Shown one piece after another: positions 8,139-15,940 of a stretch of DNA of 38,982 bases. The notes under the pieces were generated by a model. It saw nothing but the letters and a program-made list of their open reading frames with translations, had not been told where the DNA came from and ran no database searches. Position numbers and translations under genes: made by a program. Within the stretch, counting starts at the first letter, position 1. Each line of letters opens with the position of its first letter. The stretch lies in assembly GCA_030595785.1 (NCBI GenBank), contig JAUVCG010000002.1:1-38982 (forward strand), in the 5' to 3' direction. This DNA is from Kiritimatiellales bacterium (GTDB lineage: Bacteria > Verrucomicrobiota > Kiritimatiellia > Kiritimatiellales > Pontiellaceae).

Positions 8139-8765
8139 TTAAGCGGCGAGGCCGAGCGCGATCTTCGCGGATTTAACCGCTGTGTTGGCATCATCGGAGT
8201 ATCCGTCGGCGCCGATTTCATCAGCATATTCCTGGGTGACGGGTGCGCCGCCGATCAGAATCTTGGCGCCGCAGTTGCCCAGGCCTTCGATGACTTCTTT
8301 CATGTAAGGCATGGTGGTGGTGAGCAGTGCGCTGAGCAGGATAACCTGGGCGCCGCCATCGACGGCTTCCTTGTACTTATCCACATCGCAGTCGACGCCG
8401 AGATCCATTACTTCGAAGCCCGCACCCTTGAGCATCATGGCGACGAGGTTTTTACCGATATCGTGCAGATCACCCTTGACGGTTCCGATGGCTACCTTGC
8501 CGATCGGTTCGTGTCCGGCCTCCTGCAGCAGCGGATCGAGAATGTCGAGACCGGCCTGCATGGCGCGGGCGGCAATGAGCATTTCCGGCACATAGGCTTC
8601 GTTGCGCGAAAAGCGGTCACCGATCTCCGCCATAGCTGGAATCATGGACTCCATTAAAATCTCTTCCACATTGGTGCCGGCAGCGACGAGTTCATTGACG
8701 ATGGATGAAACATCCTTGCGTTTACCTTTCAAGACCGCTTCATAAAGTGCTTCGTTTTTAGCCAT
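8139..8765 (-). CDS. Methyltransferase corrinoid protein (B12-binding, MtbC/MttC-like)
   Basis: A 208-residue protein with the two expected domains. Residues 1-85 are a helical cap (B12-binding_2). Residues about 88-208 are a Rossmann-like cobalamin domain carrying the base-off signature GDLHDIGKN, with Asp99, His101 (lower cobalt ligand) and Gly104, then LLSALLTTTM and ILIGGAPVT. It is the methyl-carrying hub. It would accept methyl from a donor-specific methyltransferase or from methyl-THF and pass it on, and it would be kept in Co(I) form by the next gene. ATG has a strong ribosome-binding site, GGGGGAAG. The 208-base gap before it may hold an internal promoter, since the other upstream genes in the cluster are more tightly packed. 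Confidence 0.93.
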   Translation of the reverse strand: MAKNEALYEAVLKGKRKDVSSIVNELVAAGTNVEEILMESMIPAMAEIGDRFSRNEAYVPEMLIAARAMQAGLDILDPLLQEAGHEPIGKVAIGTVKGDLHDIGKNLVAMMLKGAGFEVMDLGVDCDVDKYKEAVDGGAQVILLSALLTTTMPYMKEVIEGLGNCGAKILIGGAPVTQEYADEIGADGYSDDANTAVKSAKIALGLAA

Positions 8766-8973
8766 ATCTTCTTCCCCCAGGTTTGTTTGGTTATTTGGTG
8801 TTGTATACTATCCTGTTTTTTTAACCCTTAATTGCAATCTAAAATAGAACAATAGAGCTGAAAAACAAAACGATCTTGCTGAATTGCTTGATTTGCAGTG
8901 TCAGCGGTCGGTTTTGTTACTTTGTCACATGCCAATATTTCATTCGATTGCAACTCCGCGCGAGTATTGAAAA

Positions 8974-10737
8974 CTAGAACAATCCTGTCACTTTGCCGGT
9001 CTCCACGTCTACATCGATCTTGCGGAAGCCGGGGTTCGATCCGGTGCCCGGAAGCAGCTTGATATCTCCCGCAACCGGGACAACAAAGCCAGCGCCCTTG
9101 TAGATGAGTACATCGCGGATCGGCAACGTCCAGCCGGTTGGCCGGCCCTTGAGGTCGGGATTGTGGGATAGGCTCAGGTGGGTCTTCACCATGCACATGC
9201 CCATGCGGGCTATTTCCGGATTGCTCTGGAATCGGTTGATTTTTTCTTCTGCCTCATCAGACCATTCCACACCGTCCGCGCCGTAGATTTCAGTGGCGAT
9301 TTTTTCGACGCGATCCTTTAAGGGCATGTCGAGTTCGTAGAGGTAGTCGAAGGTATTCTCCTCCTCGCAGGCCGCCACGACGGCCTCGGCCAGTTCAATG
9401 GCTCCGTCGCCCCCCTTGAGCCAGTGCTCCGAAACCGCGCATCGGGTGCCGTGTGCTTCGGCCACTTTACGCACGAGCTGATGCTCGGCTTCGGTGTCGG
9501 TGTAGAAGCCGTTGATGCAAACGACCGGGGTCGCACCACTCTTCTTGACGGTTTCAATATGTGCGACCAGGTTTTCGCAACCGGCTTCGAGAAACTCCAA
9601 ATGCTCTTCGGTGTAGGTCGGATCGAGCGGTTTCCCGGGTTTCACAGCAGGGCCTCCACCATGCATCTTCAGCGCGCGAACCGTCGCCACAATAACAACC
9701 GCATCGGGTTTCAGGCCGGAGTAGCGGCATTTGAGGTTCCAGAATTTTTCAAAACCAATGTCAGCTGCGAATCCGCTCTCGGTGATTAGATACTCACCCA
9801 TGCGGATGCCAAGCATGTCGGCAATTACTGAACTCTGACCAATGGCAATATTGGCGAACGGACCCGCATGAACGAGGACGGGATTGCCTTCAATGGTTTG
9901 CACCAGATTGGGGTTGAGCGCTTTAGCCATTAGAGCCGTCATTGCGCCATCCACTTCAAGGTCGGCGGTGGTGACTTCTTCGCCGGAGCGGCTATAGGCT
10001 ACGACCATTTTTCCAATGCGTTCGCGCATGTCTTTCATGCTGTCAGAGACGGCCAGAATGGCCATGATTTCACTCGAAACGGTGATCTGAAAGCCAGATT
10101 CCATCTCATAGCCGTCCATCTTGCCACCCTTGCCGATGGTAATGTTGCGCAGTGACTGGGCGCAGAAGTCGATGGCCCATTTGATCTGCACGCGTTCGGG
10201 GTCGATATCCAGGCGCGGGATGCCAATCTTGGCGAGGCGCTCGTCATCATAATTGTGTTCGTGCTGCATACGGGCGGTGAGCGCCACCATGCAAAGGTTG
10301 TGGGCGTTGGTGATGGCGTCGATGTCGCCAGTGAGTCCGAGCGAAAACGGAGCCAGCGGGATACATTGCGCAAGGCCGCCGCCGGCGGCGGAGCCCTTGA
10401 TGTTAAAGGTGGGGCCGCCGCTGGGTTGGCGAATGGCGCCGACCGGTTTCTTTCCGATTTTGCCGAGTCCTTCCACGAGCCCCATCGTCGTGGTGGTCTT
10501 GCCTTCACCAAGCGGGGTGGGGGTGATGGCGGTCACATCCACATACTTACCGCGGGGCAGATCCTTTACGCGGTTCCAGGCCCGCATGAAATCGATCTTC
10601 GCTACGCTTTTCTCCATGGGAAGCAGCTCGCCGTATGCCAGACCGAGTTTTTCAGCGATCTCCTGAATGGGCTTGATGTTCTGTTCTGCGGCTTCGGCAA
10701 TCTGCCAGTCCGCCATTTGGGTTGGGTCAAGTTTCAT
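8974..10737 (-). CDS. fhs: Formate--tetrahydrofolate ligase
   Basis: A 587-residue enzyme that makes 10-formyl-THF from formate, THF and ATP. It shows the P-loop [11 protein letters not shown] (Lys80), [31 protein letters not shown] and the C-terminal MPGTG-type segment (LLPGTGSNP). The length is slightly above the usual 555-560. ATG 10737 is chosen over 10755 because CCAGGAAAAACT sits just before it and [11 protein letters not shown] looks like a natural start. It lies 41 bases after the MetF-fusion gene. It supplies the oxidised end of the folate C1 chain, whereas the fusion supplies the methyl end. In reverse it would release ATP and formate during methyl oxidation. No folD gene is in the window. 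Confidence 0.96.
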   Translation of the reverse strand: MKLDPTQMADWQIAEAAEQNIKPIQEIAEKLGLAYGELLPMEKSVAKIDFMRAWNRVKDLPRGKYVDVTAITPTPLGEGKTTTTMGLVEGLGKIGKKPVGAIRQPSGGPTFNIKGSAAGGGLAQCIPLAPFSLGLTGDIDAITNAHNLCMVALTARMQHEHNYDDERLAKIGIPRLDIDPERVQIKWAIDFCAQSLRNITIGKGGKMDGYEMESGFQITVSSEIMAILAVSDSMKDMRERIGKMVVAYSRSGEEVTTADLEVDGAMTALMAKALNPNLVQTIEGNPVLVHAGPFANIAIGQSSVIADMLGIRMGEYLITESGFAADIGFEKFWNLKCRYSGLKPDAVVIVATVRALKMHGGGPAVKPGKPLDPTYTEEHLEFLEAGCENLVAHIETVKKSGATPVVCINGFYTDTEAEHQLVRKVAEAHGTRCAVSEHWLKGGDGAIELAEAVVAACEEENTFDYLYELDMPLKDRVEKIATEIYGADGVEWSDEAEEKINRFQSNPEIARMGMCMVKTHLSLSHNPDLKGRPTGWTLPIRDVLIYKGAGFVVPVAGDIKLLPGTGSNPGFRKIDVDVETGKVTGLF

Positions 10738-10778
10738 AGTTTTTCCTGGTTTCATTATTCAGAATCCGATTATTGTAT

Positions 10779-13220
10779 TTATTTTCTGAGGCTGTCGCAG
10801 AATTCGCCCATCAATTCGATAGCATCGTTGGTTTTGTCCATGTCGCCATCCATCGCTGCGTAGGCGGATACCAGCTCGACCAGTTTCGGGTCGGCGGGCT
10901 TGGCCCCGAATTTATGGGCGGCGTTCACGATGCCGGCATCGAGGCCGTACTCCATCGCTTTTTCAACGTAGGCGCGGCAGATACCGATCTTCCGGCCGGG
11001 CAGGTCGCGGCAGCAGTTGCTCACGCCCATTGAGAAATGCACGCCCTTCATTTCCGGATCGTTTTTGATGACCTTGATGGTCTCGAAAGCGCGGTAGGTA
11101 TAGCCGGGTACGTCCGGCATCATCGGCATGTCGATGGCCAGCGGGAACACGGTGGAATCGAAGAAGATCTCTTCGGGCTTGAAGCCGTGCTGCATGGCCT
11201 TTGCATAGATTTCTTTGGCCAGGGCAACCAGCTCCTCCACCGAATGTGATCCGCCGGGGCCGGTGGCCGCGTCTTCGCTCATGAGCAGGCCGATGAACGA
11301 AAAGTCGTATTCCTTTTTCAGCGGCATCATCTCATCCGCGGTGTAGGTCTTGATGGAATTGACCAGCGGAGGCTTAACGGGATCTTCCGTGTTGTACCAT
11401 TCCTTCAGGCCGGCCAGCAGTACGTTGTCGTCGGAGCTGTCGATGCAGGCCGGAACGCTGCCGCCCCATTTACGGACAAGTTTAACGTATTCCACCATGA
11501 TATCGATGGAGAGCTGCGGGTCGGATTCGCCAAAGGCATCCATGTTGATGGCGATATAGTCGGCACCGTTGGCGGCCTGCTCCTCGATCAGCGCGCGGAT
11601 ATAGTCGAGCTGAGGGCTGTCGGTTTCGTAGGCGCCTTTGCCCAAGGCGTGCAGTTCGTGCATGACCGCGGCGTGCCTGGGAATGGAAGCGTGGATGTCT
11701 TCGCCGATCGTGATGATTGCATTTTTCATGGTGTGATCCTTTCCGAATAGATAGTTCAAAATCGATGATGAATGTTCAAGCGTCGCAATACGGGGATTAT
11801 TGATGGTTTTTCGCAGCCGTGCCAAGCCGCCTTCTTCGGCTTTTGCCGCCCAATAAATCTGCTCTCCGCGGCAGATCACGCCGTCCTCGTTGCCGCAGGT
11901 TCCGTCGGGCTTGGCATCTCCGCAGGGTGCGTTGGCCAGCCCTTTCGCACAGCCGCCCAGTGTGCAGTAGCCAAAGTTTTCCGCAAGATAGCAGTCTCCG
12001 CACTCCTCGCATTCAAAGGCGGCGTGCTTGGCGATACGCTCCATGGCAAAGAATGATTTTGCAGCCCATCCTTCCGGCTTCTTTTTCGCACCGGCCAACT
12101 CCATGGTTTTTTTGAATCCGTGAAATCCCTTGTGGTCTGGATCGAGCAGGGATTTGTGCATAAAGTTGAACCAGCGCTGGTGCAGCGTCTGTTTGCCCGG
12201 TGACAACTCCTGCTTTTCGCCCTCTTGGTCATAGAGGTAGAAGGTTTCTGCCGGCGGCCAGCACAGGTTGTCCTGGAATTCGACCCAGCCCTCGCCGATT
12301 TCGGCGGCACGCTGGAGGATCTTGCAGAACGTGTTATGGTCGTGCACGCCCCCGAGATCGATGCCCGCATAGCCCAGCGCCTTGTACATGGCAACCTGTT
12401 GCGCCGCCCGTTCGAGATGTTCTTCGGAAGTTTCCGATTTCAACTTGGCCAGAAACTCATCACTCACATGGCAGCCCGGCAGCTTGCCGGTGTTCATCAG
12501 GCGCGGTGCGGCGTTGGTGGTGGTCAGAAAATAGACGTTTCCAAGCACGGGGACATTCAGCTTGGCTTCTTCCATGTAAAACTTGAGTTCGAGCGATTTT
12601 TTCCAGTCCCATCCCACCTGGGTAATCAGGAAGCGTGCCCCACAGGTGACCTTCTTTTCCATCTTGAAATATTGCTGCAGCTGCGACGGCTCGGAATATT
12701 TGAACGGCGAAACGGCGGCGCCGGCAACCAGCTGCGGTACCTGATCGAGGTCAGCATGCTTTCCCTTAAGCAGTTCCTCGCGGTTCATCCGGGAGATCTG
12801 CTGGAGCAGCCCGACCGCTTCCAGTTCGAACACCCCCTTGGCGCGTACCGGCACATCACCGGTCAGCGCCAGCACCGTTCGAACGCCGCGTTGTTTGTAG
12901 CCGATTAGCATAGAATTCAGTGCGGATTGGTTATGATCCTTGCAACTGATATGGGGAATATAATCAAGACCGTCGAGCAGATCCGTCATCGCCAGCTGCG
13001 CCAGCACATCCGAAGGATCAAGGTTTGAAACGCCGCCCGGGTTTTGCGGCAGTGCCACACCGGCGAAGTCGAAGCCCGCAGGAATATCACTTCCCCCTGC
13101 CGCCTTGTGTGCTTCGAGGAACTTCATGATAGGAGCCATGCTGTAGCCGCGCCCCGATGTCAGCTCGGCGATGACCGTGAACTCCGTATCTTTCAATAAG
13201 CTGTCTTTAAGTCGTTTCAT
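10779..13220 (-). CDS. MetF-MetV-methyltransferase triple fusion
   Basis: An 813-residue protein. Residues 1-about 310 are a MetF-type methylenetetrahydrofolate reductase TIM barrel (IAELTSGRGYS, LALTGDVPVRAKGVFEL, GARFLITQVGWD). Residues about 380-465 are the MTHFR C-terminal/MetV zinc-finger-like region with dense cysteines (CEECGDC, CTLGGC, APCGD, TCGNEDGVIC). Residues 498-813 are a pterin-binding methyltransferase domain of the AcsE/MtgA/MetH-module-2 type (ADYIAINMD, ACIDSS, VNSIKTYT, GVSNCCRDLPGR). The protein would make methyl-THF and move its methyl to the corrinoid protein, or do the reverse. In acetogens these are separate genes. Met498 (11729) carries its own good ribosome-binding site, so a free C-terminal enzyme may also be made. 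It is the first gene of the cluster. Its own start has only a distant AGGAAA. Confidence 0.9.
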   Translation of the reverse strand: MKRLKDSLLKDTEFTVIAELTSGRGYSMAPIMKFLEAHKAAGGSDIPAGFDFAGVALPQNPGGVSNLDPSDVLAQLAMTDLLDGLDYIPHISCKDHNQSALNSMLIGYKQRGVRTVLALTGDVPVRAKGVFELEAVGLLQQISRMNREELLKGKHADLDQVPQLVAGAAVSPFKYSEPSQLQQYFKMEKKVTCGARFLITQVGWDWKKSLELKFYMEEAKLNVPVLGNVYFLTTTNAAPRLMNTGKLPGCHVSDEFLAKLKSETSEEHLERAAQQVAMYKALGYAGIDLGGVHDHNTFCKILQRAAEIGEGWVEFQDNLCWPPAETFYLYDQEGEKQELSPGKQTLHQRWFNFMHKSLLDPDHKGFHGFKKTMELAGAKKKPEGWAAKSFFAMERIAKHAAFECEECGDCYLAENFGYCTLGGCAKGLANAPCGDAKPDGTCGNEDGVICRGEQIYWAAKAEEGGLARLRKTINNPRIATLEHSSSILNYLFGKDHTMKNAIITIGEDIHASIPRHAAVMHELHALGKGAYETDSPQLDYIRALIEEQAANGADYIAINMDAFGESDPQLSIDIMVEYVKLVRKWGGSVPACIDSSDDNVLLAGLKEWYNTEDPVKPPLVNSIKTYTADEMMPLKKEYDFSFIGLLMSEDAATGPGGSHSVEELVALAKEIYAKAMQHGFKPEEIFFDSTVFPLAIDMPMMPDVPGYTYRAFETIKVIKNDPEMKGVHFSMGVSNCCRDLPGRKIGICRAYVEKAMEYGLDAGIVNAAHKFGAKPADPKLVELVSAYAAMDGDMDKTNDAIELMGEFCDSLRK
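11727..11745 (-). promoter_or_regulatory. Internal ribosome-binding site and start inside the MetF fusion
   Basis: On the minus strand GGAAAGG is followed 9 bases later by an in-frame ATG at 11729 (GGAAAGGATCACACCATG). The ATG lies exactly at the junction before MKNAIITIGEDIH, the natural N-terminus of the methyl-THF methyltransferase domain. It could drive a separate 316-residue protein, or it could be the relic of the start of a once separate gene whose upstream stop was lost. Confidence 0.55.
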
Positions 13221-13362
13221 GTTGGGTGCCGTTTCCTGATGTTCAATAAGGCTTGCATATGGATGCGATAGAAAATAGGTGTATCGTCTTTTAAAATTGT
13301 ATGATCTTGCTGTAATCGTTAGTTTTTGTATTCAGGGCATAACTGCCTTTTTTATAGATGAG

Positions 13363-13414
13363 TTATACCGATCTTGTCGAAGACGTTGAATTATACCACC
13401 GTGTTAGGGTATAA
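13363..13414. promoter_or_regulatory. Three TTATACC half-sites between the divergent C1 operon and its regulator
   Basis: TTATACC occurs at 13363-13369 and 13391-13397, 28 bases apart in the same direction. Its reverse, GGTATAA, is at 13408-13414, forming TTATACC-N10-GGTATAA. The sites lie in the 315-base gap between the leftward C1 gene set (first codon at 13220) and the rightward AraC-type regulator (13536). They are candidate binding sites for that regulator. No further confident -35/-10 boxes were assigned in this gap. Confidence 0.4.
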
Positions 13415-13457
13415 AGTATGTGGATTGAACGGGGGAGAATAGGATAGTTTGGGGATA

Positions 13458-13471
13458 AATATTGCAATATT
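13458..13471. promoter_or_regulatory. 14-bp perfect palindrome AATATTGCAATATT
   Basis: A perfect palindrome 65 bases before the ATG of the AraC-type regulator. It could be an operator for autoregulation or for a second, dimeric factor. AT-rich palindromes can also occur by chance. Confidence 0.35.
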
Positions 13472-13535
13472 GCTGTTGCGGGGTGTAAATGCTGGGGTTT
13501 CAGTCTAATTTATCTGGCAAACAGGAATATTCTAT

Positions 13536-14744
13536 ATGTCGATCTTGTCAAAGCGTCTTTTCGGTTTAGTGGCCGCGGATTACCGTAAATCATACGGTCA
13601 GAATATTTGCATGTCGGATTGCGACGGACGAGTGGCCATGCCCGAAGTGTCGAATCCTATCGAAAACCTGCCGGCGTTATGTCATTTGCGCTGGCACAAC
13701 CTCAACGAGTCGCTGCGTTGGGGCGAGCCGCAGGTGTTTTTTGTGGCACCGGGCATCATGAGTTGGATGGTACCCATGGTGGATAAAACCGAACTCAAGG
13801 GAGGGCTGTGCGGAGGATATATTCTACTGGAAGACGATCCGCAAAGCATCATTGCCTCGGTCAACTATTTTGTGGGAGAGGGTGCAAAGCGCAAGGACGC
13901 CCAGGCGTTTGTCCGGGGATTGGAACCCTTCGAGCAGGGGCGAGTGCGCGAGGCGGCAGATCACCTTCATGAATTGTTTTATCAGTACAGTGGATGGCAA
14001 CCCTTGGAGCTGAAGCGCAACCGCGATCAGATGATGCAGCAGCGACAGATTGCCGAAGAGATCCACCAACGTAAGGTCGAGCAAAACCGCGCTTATCCTT
14101 ACGATGACGAACGCATTCTGCTTTCCCTCATCCGCGTGGGTGACCGGGCCGGTGCACGGAAGATATTCAACAAGATGCTCGCCGCCATGTTTCTCTATTC
14201 CCCCAAACAGGTGGTCGTTCGTGCGCGTGCGATCGAAATGATGGGTTATCTCGTGCGCGCAGCGGTCGAGGACAGCCCGTTGATGGAGCCGTTGATGGAG
14301 CGGCACATGAACTGGATCGAGCAGATTGTTGAGACCAGGGACTTTGATGATCTCTGCAATGTGTTGATGGAAGCACTGGATGACTTCATGAACAGCATTT
14401 TCCTGCAGGGCGTCAGTCCGGTCAGCCCCGCCGTGGGTAAGGCCCTCGACTACATTGCCGCAAACTTTACCGAGTCGGTCTCGCTCGAGGAAATTTCCAA
14501 TGCCGCCGGGTTGAGCACCTTCCGCATAGCGCATTTGCTCAAAGAGGCCACCGGAAAGACCGCGTTACAGAATATCCACTACCTGCGCATCCAGGAGGCG
14601 CGCCGCCTGCTTGAAACCAGCGATATGTCCTGCACCGACATTGCCTACGAAACCGGATTCGGTGACCAAAGCTACTTTATCAAACAATTCCGTAAGTGGA
14701 TGGGCATCACTCCGGCAAAATATAGAAAGTCGTTTCGCAGTTAG
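13536..14744 (+). CDS. AraC-family regulator with PocR-like sensor domain
   Basis: A 402-residue regulator. Residues 1-about 120 resemble the PocR sensory domain: DCDGRVAMPE, a Cys, FFVAPGIMSWMVPM and GGLCGGYI. The middle is helical. Residues about 305-402 are a double helix-turn-helix AraC DNA-binding domain (VSLEEISNAAGLS, then CTDIAYETGFGDQSYFIKQFRKW and GITPAKYR). PocR-type sensors are known for control of propanediol/cobalamin genes, and related regulators accompany methyl-donor and corrinoid methyltransferase loci. The gene is divergent from the C1 gene set across a 315-base region with repeated half-sites, so it most likely controls that set in response to a small methylated or hydroxylated substrate or to C1 status. 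The ribosome-binding site AGGAA is about 10 bases upstream. Confidence 0.85.
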   Translation: MSILSKRLFGLVAADYRKSYGQNICMSDCDGRVAMPEVSNPIENLPALCHLRWHNLNESLRWGEPQVFFVAPGIMSWMVPMVDKTELKGGLCGGYILLEDDPQSIIASVNYFVGEGAKRKDAQAFVRGLEPFEQGRVREAADHLHELFYQYSGWQPLELKRNRDQMMQQRQIAEEIHQRKVEQNRAYPYDDERILLSLIRVGDRAGARKIFNKMLAAMFLYSPKQVVVRARAIEMMGYLVRAAVEDSPLMEPLMERHMNWIEQIVETRDFDDLCNVLMEALDDFMNSIFLQGVSPVSPAVGKALDYIAANFTESVSLEEISNAAGLSTFRIAHLLKEATGKTALQNIHYLRIQEARRLLETSDMSCTDIAYETGFGDQSYFIKQFRKWMGITPAKYRKSFRS

Positions 14745-14959
14745 TCGAGGTGGTAAGAGCCGCCATCTATATAGGAGCTCATGGGATTAGTCTTATTTTA
14801 TGCGGCCGAAGGCAGAGCACCTCGGCTGTAGCCGTGGATATCTATGAATTTAGATAGGTTAAAGTTTCAGTTCCAACGGTATGTCCAATGCCCGGGTTTT
14901 TAAACAACGGCCCCATCAGTCACTGCTGGATTATCCGGTACTCACAAAAAGCGATTGTA

Positions 14960-15691
14960 TCAATACCAGAGCTTGGGCGAGGTTGGGTAGGTGCGGGTGC
15001 ACGTTTTATCGAAATAGGCACCAAGGGGAAGCTGTTTCAGGTTTTCAATGTTGTCATAAAGCCACGAATTTGACGCGCTGTAAGCGATAATCTCTCCCCG
15101 CTCATCCTTAACCGTCACCAGGTTTCCGTGATACTTCCTGCCTCGGGAGGCTCCACGCAGATCATATTGTATCGTCCGGATTGTTTTTTCGCTGCTGAAT
15201 TTATGGGATCTGTCATTTTCTTTGCCTGGGGTGAAGGCACTTTCCTGGCGATCAAACAGAATGAATTTGTTCCCCCAAACCTCAGTTCCTATAGCAAAAA
15301 ATTCTATGCGCAACGTGTGATTATACCTCTTGGAGCTGATCTGCTTAATTTTCGCACCGAACACATAATCCAAAATTTGGGGGGGAGGCAGCTGGGCGAA
15401 ATAGTTGGACGGAGGCATCTTGATAATCAACTGGTTGCTTTGTTGAAAAAAATCAACCTTGAATTCCGGCGGATTAGACAGTTCGATATATGCAATGTCT
15501 TCCGGCGAGAGTTGCGCCCGCGGGATCTTCTTTGTTTTTCCGCGGGCATCCTTAAGGATCATTTTATCACCGCTGCTGCTGACATATTCCGCTTCAAATG
15601 TCTTTCCATCCGAACTCGTCCATGTCCGCATTTCGGCTTGAATTGCTCCAGCAAGTGCGACAAGCATGACTGTGTATATAATTCGTCTCAT
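14960..15691 (-). CDS. Secreted SHD1-domain protein
   Basis: A 243-residue protein starting MRRIIYTVMLVALAGAIQA, a clear signal peptide. ATG 15691 has GAAGAG upstream, so the 33 extra residues of the open frame are excluded. The mature N-terminus RTWTSSDGKTFEAEYVS...DARGKTKKIPRAQLSPEDIAYI is an SHD1-like (SLA1 homology 1) domain, very common in exported proteins of planctomycetes and verrucomicrobia. The rest (about 80-243) is a beta-rich region with no family I recognise. It stands alone, between the AraC regulator on one side and a TonB-like protein on the other. Function unknown; an extracytoplasmic binding role is likely. Confidence 0.75.
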   Translation of the reverse strand: MRRIIYTVMLVALAGAIQAEMRTWTSSDGKTFEAEYVSSSGDKMILKDARGKTKKIPRAQLSPEDIAYIELSNPPEFKVDFFQQSNQLIIKMPPSNYFAQLPPPQILDYVFGAKIKQISSKRYNHTLRIEFFAIGTEVWGNKFILFDRQESAFTPGKENDRSHKFSSEKTIRTIQYDLRGASRGRKYHGNLVTVKDERGEIIAYSASNSWLYDNIENLKQLPLGAYFDKTCTRTYPTSPKLWY

Positions 15692-15905
15692 ATTTTTCTC
15701 TTCACGGTTATCCCATATCACGCAAGCTATCAGATTCCCTAACTGTGAATCAACTGTCATGATAAAAGCAATCTCAACGGACCTATGCATCTATGTGATA
15801 CGGTCTCTTGCTGTGATCCAAATTTGTGTTATAAACCAATAAGTATTCAGATATAAGTGAATTGTCAGGCATAAAGCAGGATTAATTGTGAGAGTTCTCA
15901 TTATT

Positions 15906-15923
15906 AGCGGGATCCATCCCGCT
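15906..15923. repeat. Perfect hairpin just before a ribosome-binding site
   Basis: AGCGGGAT-CC-ATCCCGCT, two perfect 8-base arms with a 2-base centre (a real RNA loop would open to at least 4 bases). It ends four bases before the AGGAG of the TonB-like gene. It could be an upstream terminator without a T-tract, an operator, or a 5' mRNA structure affecting translation. Confidence 0.5.
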
Positions 15924-15940
15924 CAGTAGGAGCAGTGTTT

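Noticed and set aside
8766-8973. Defined internal promoter before the corrinoid-protein gene
   Set aside because: The gap is AT-rich and could hold one, but no -35/-10 pair with good spacing could be fixed.
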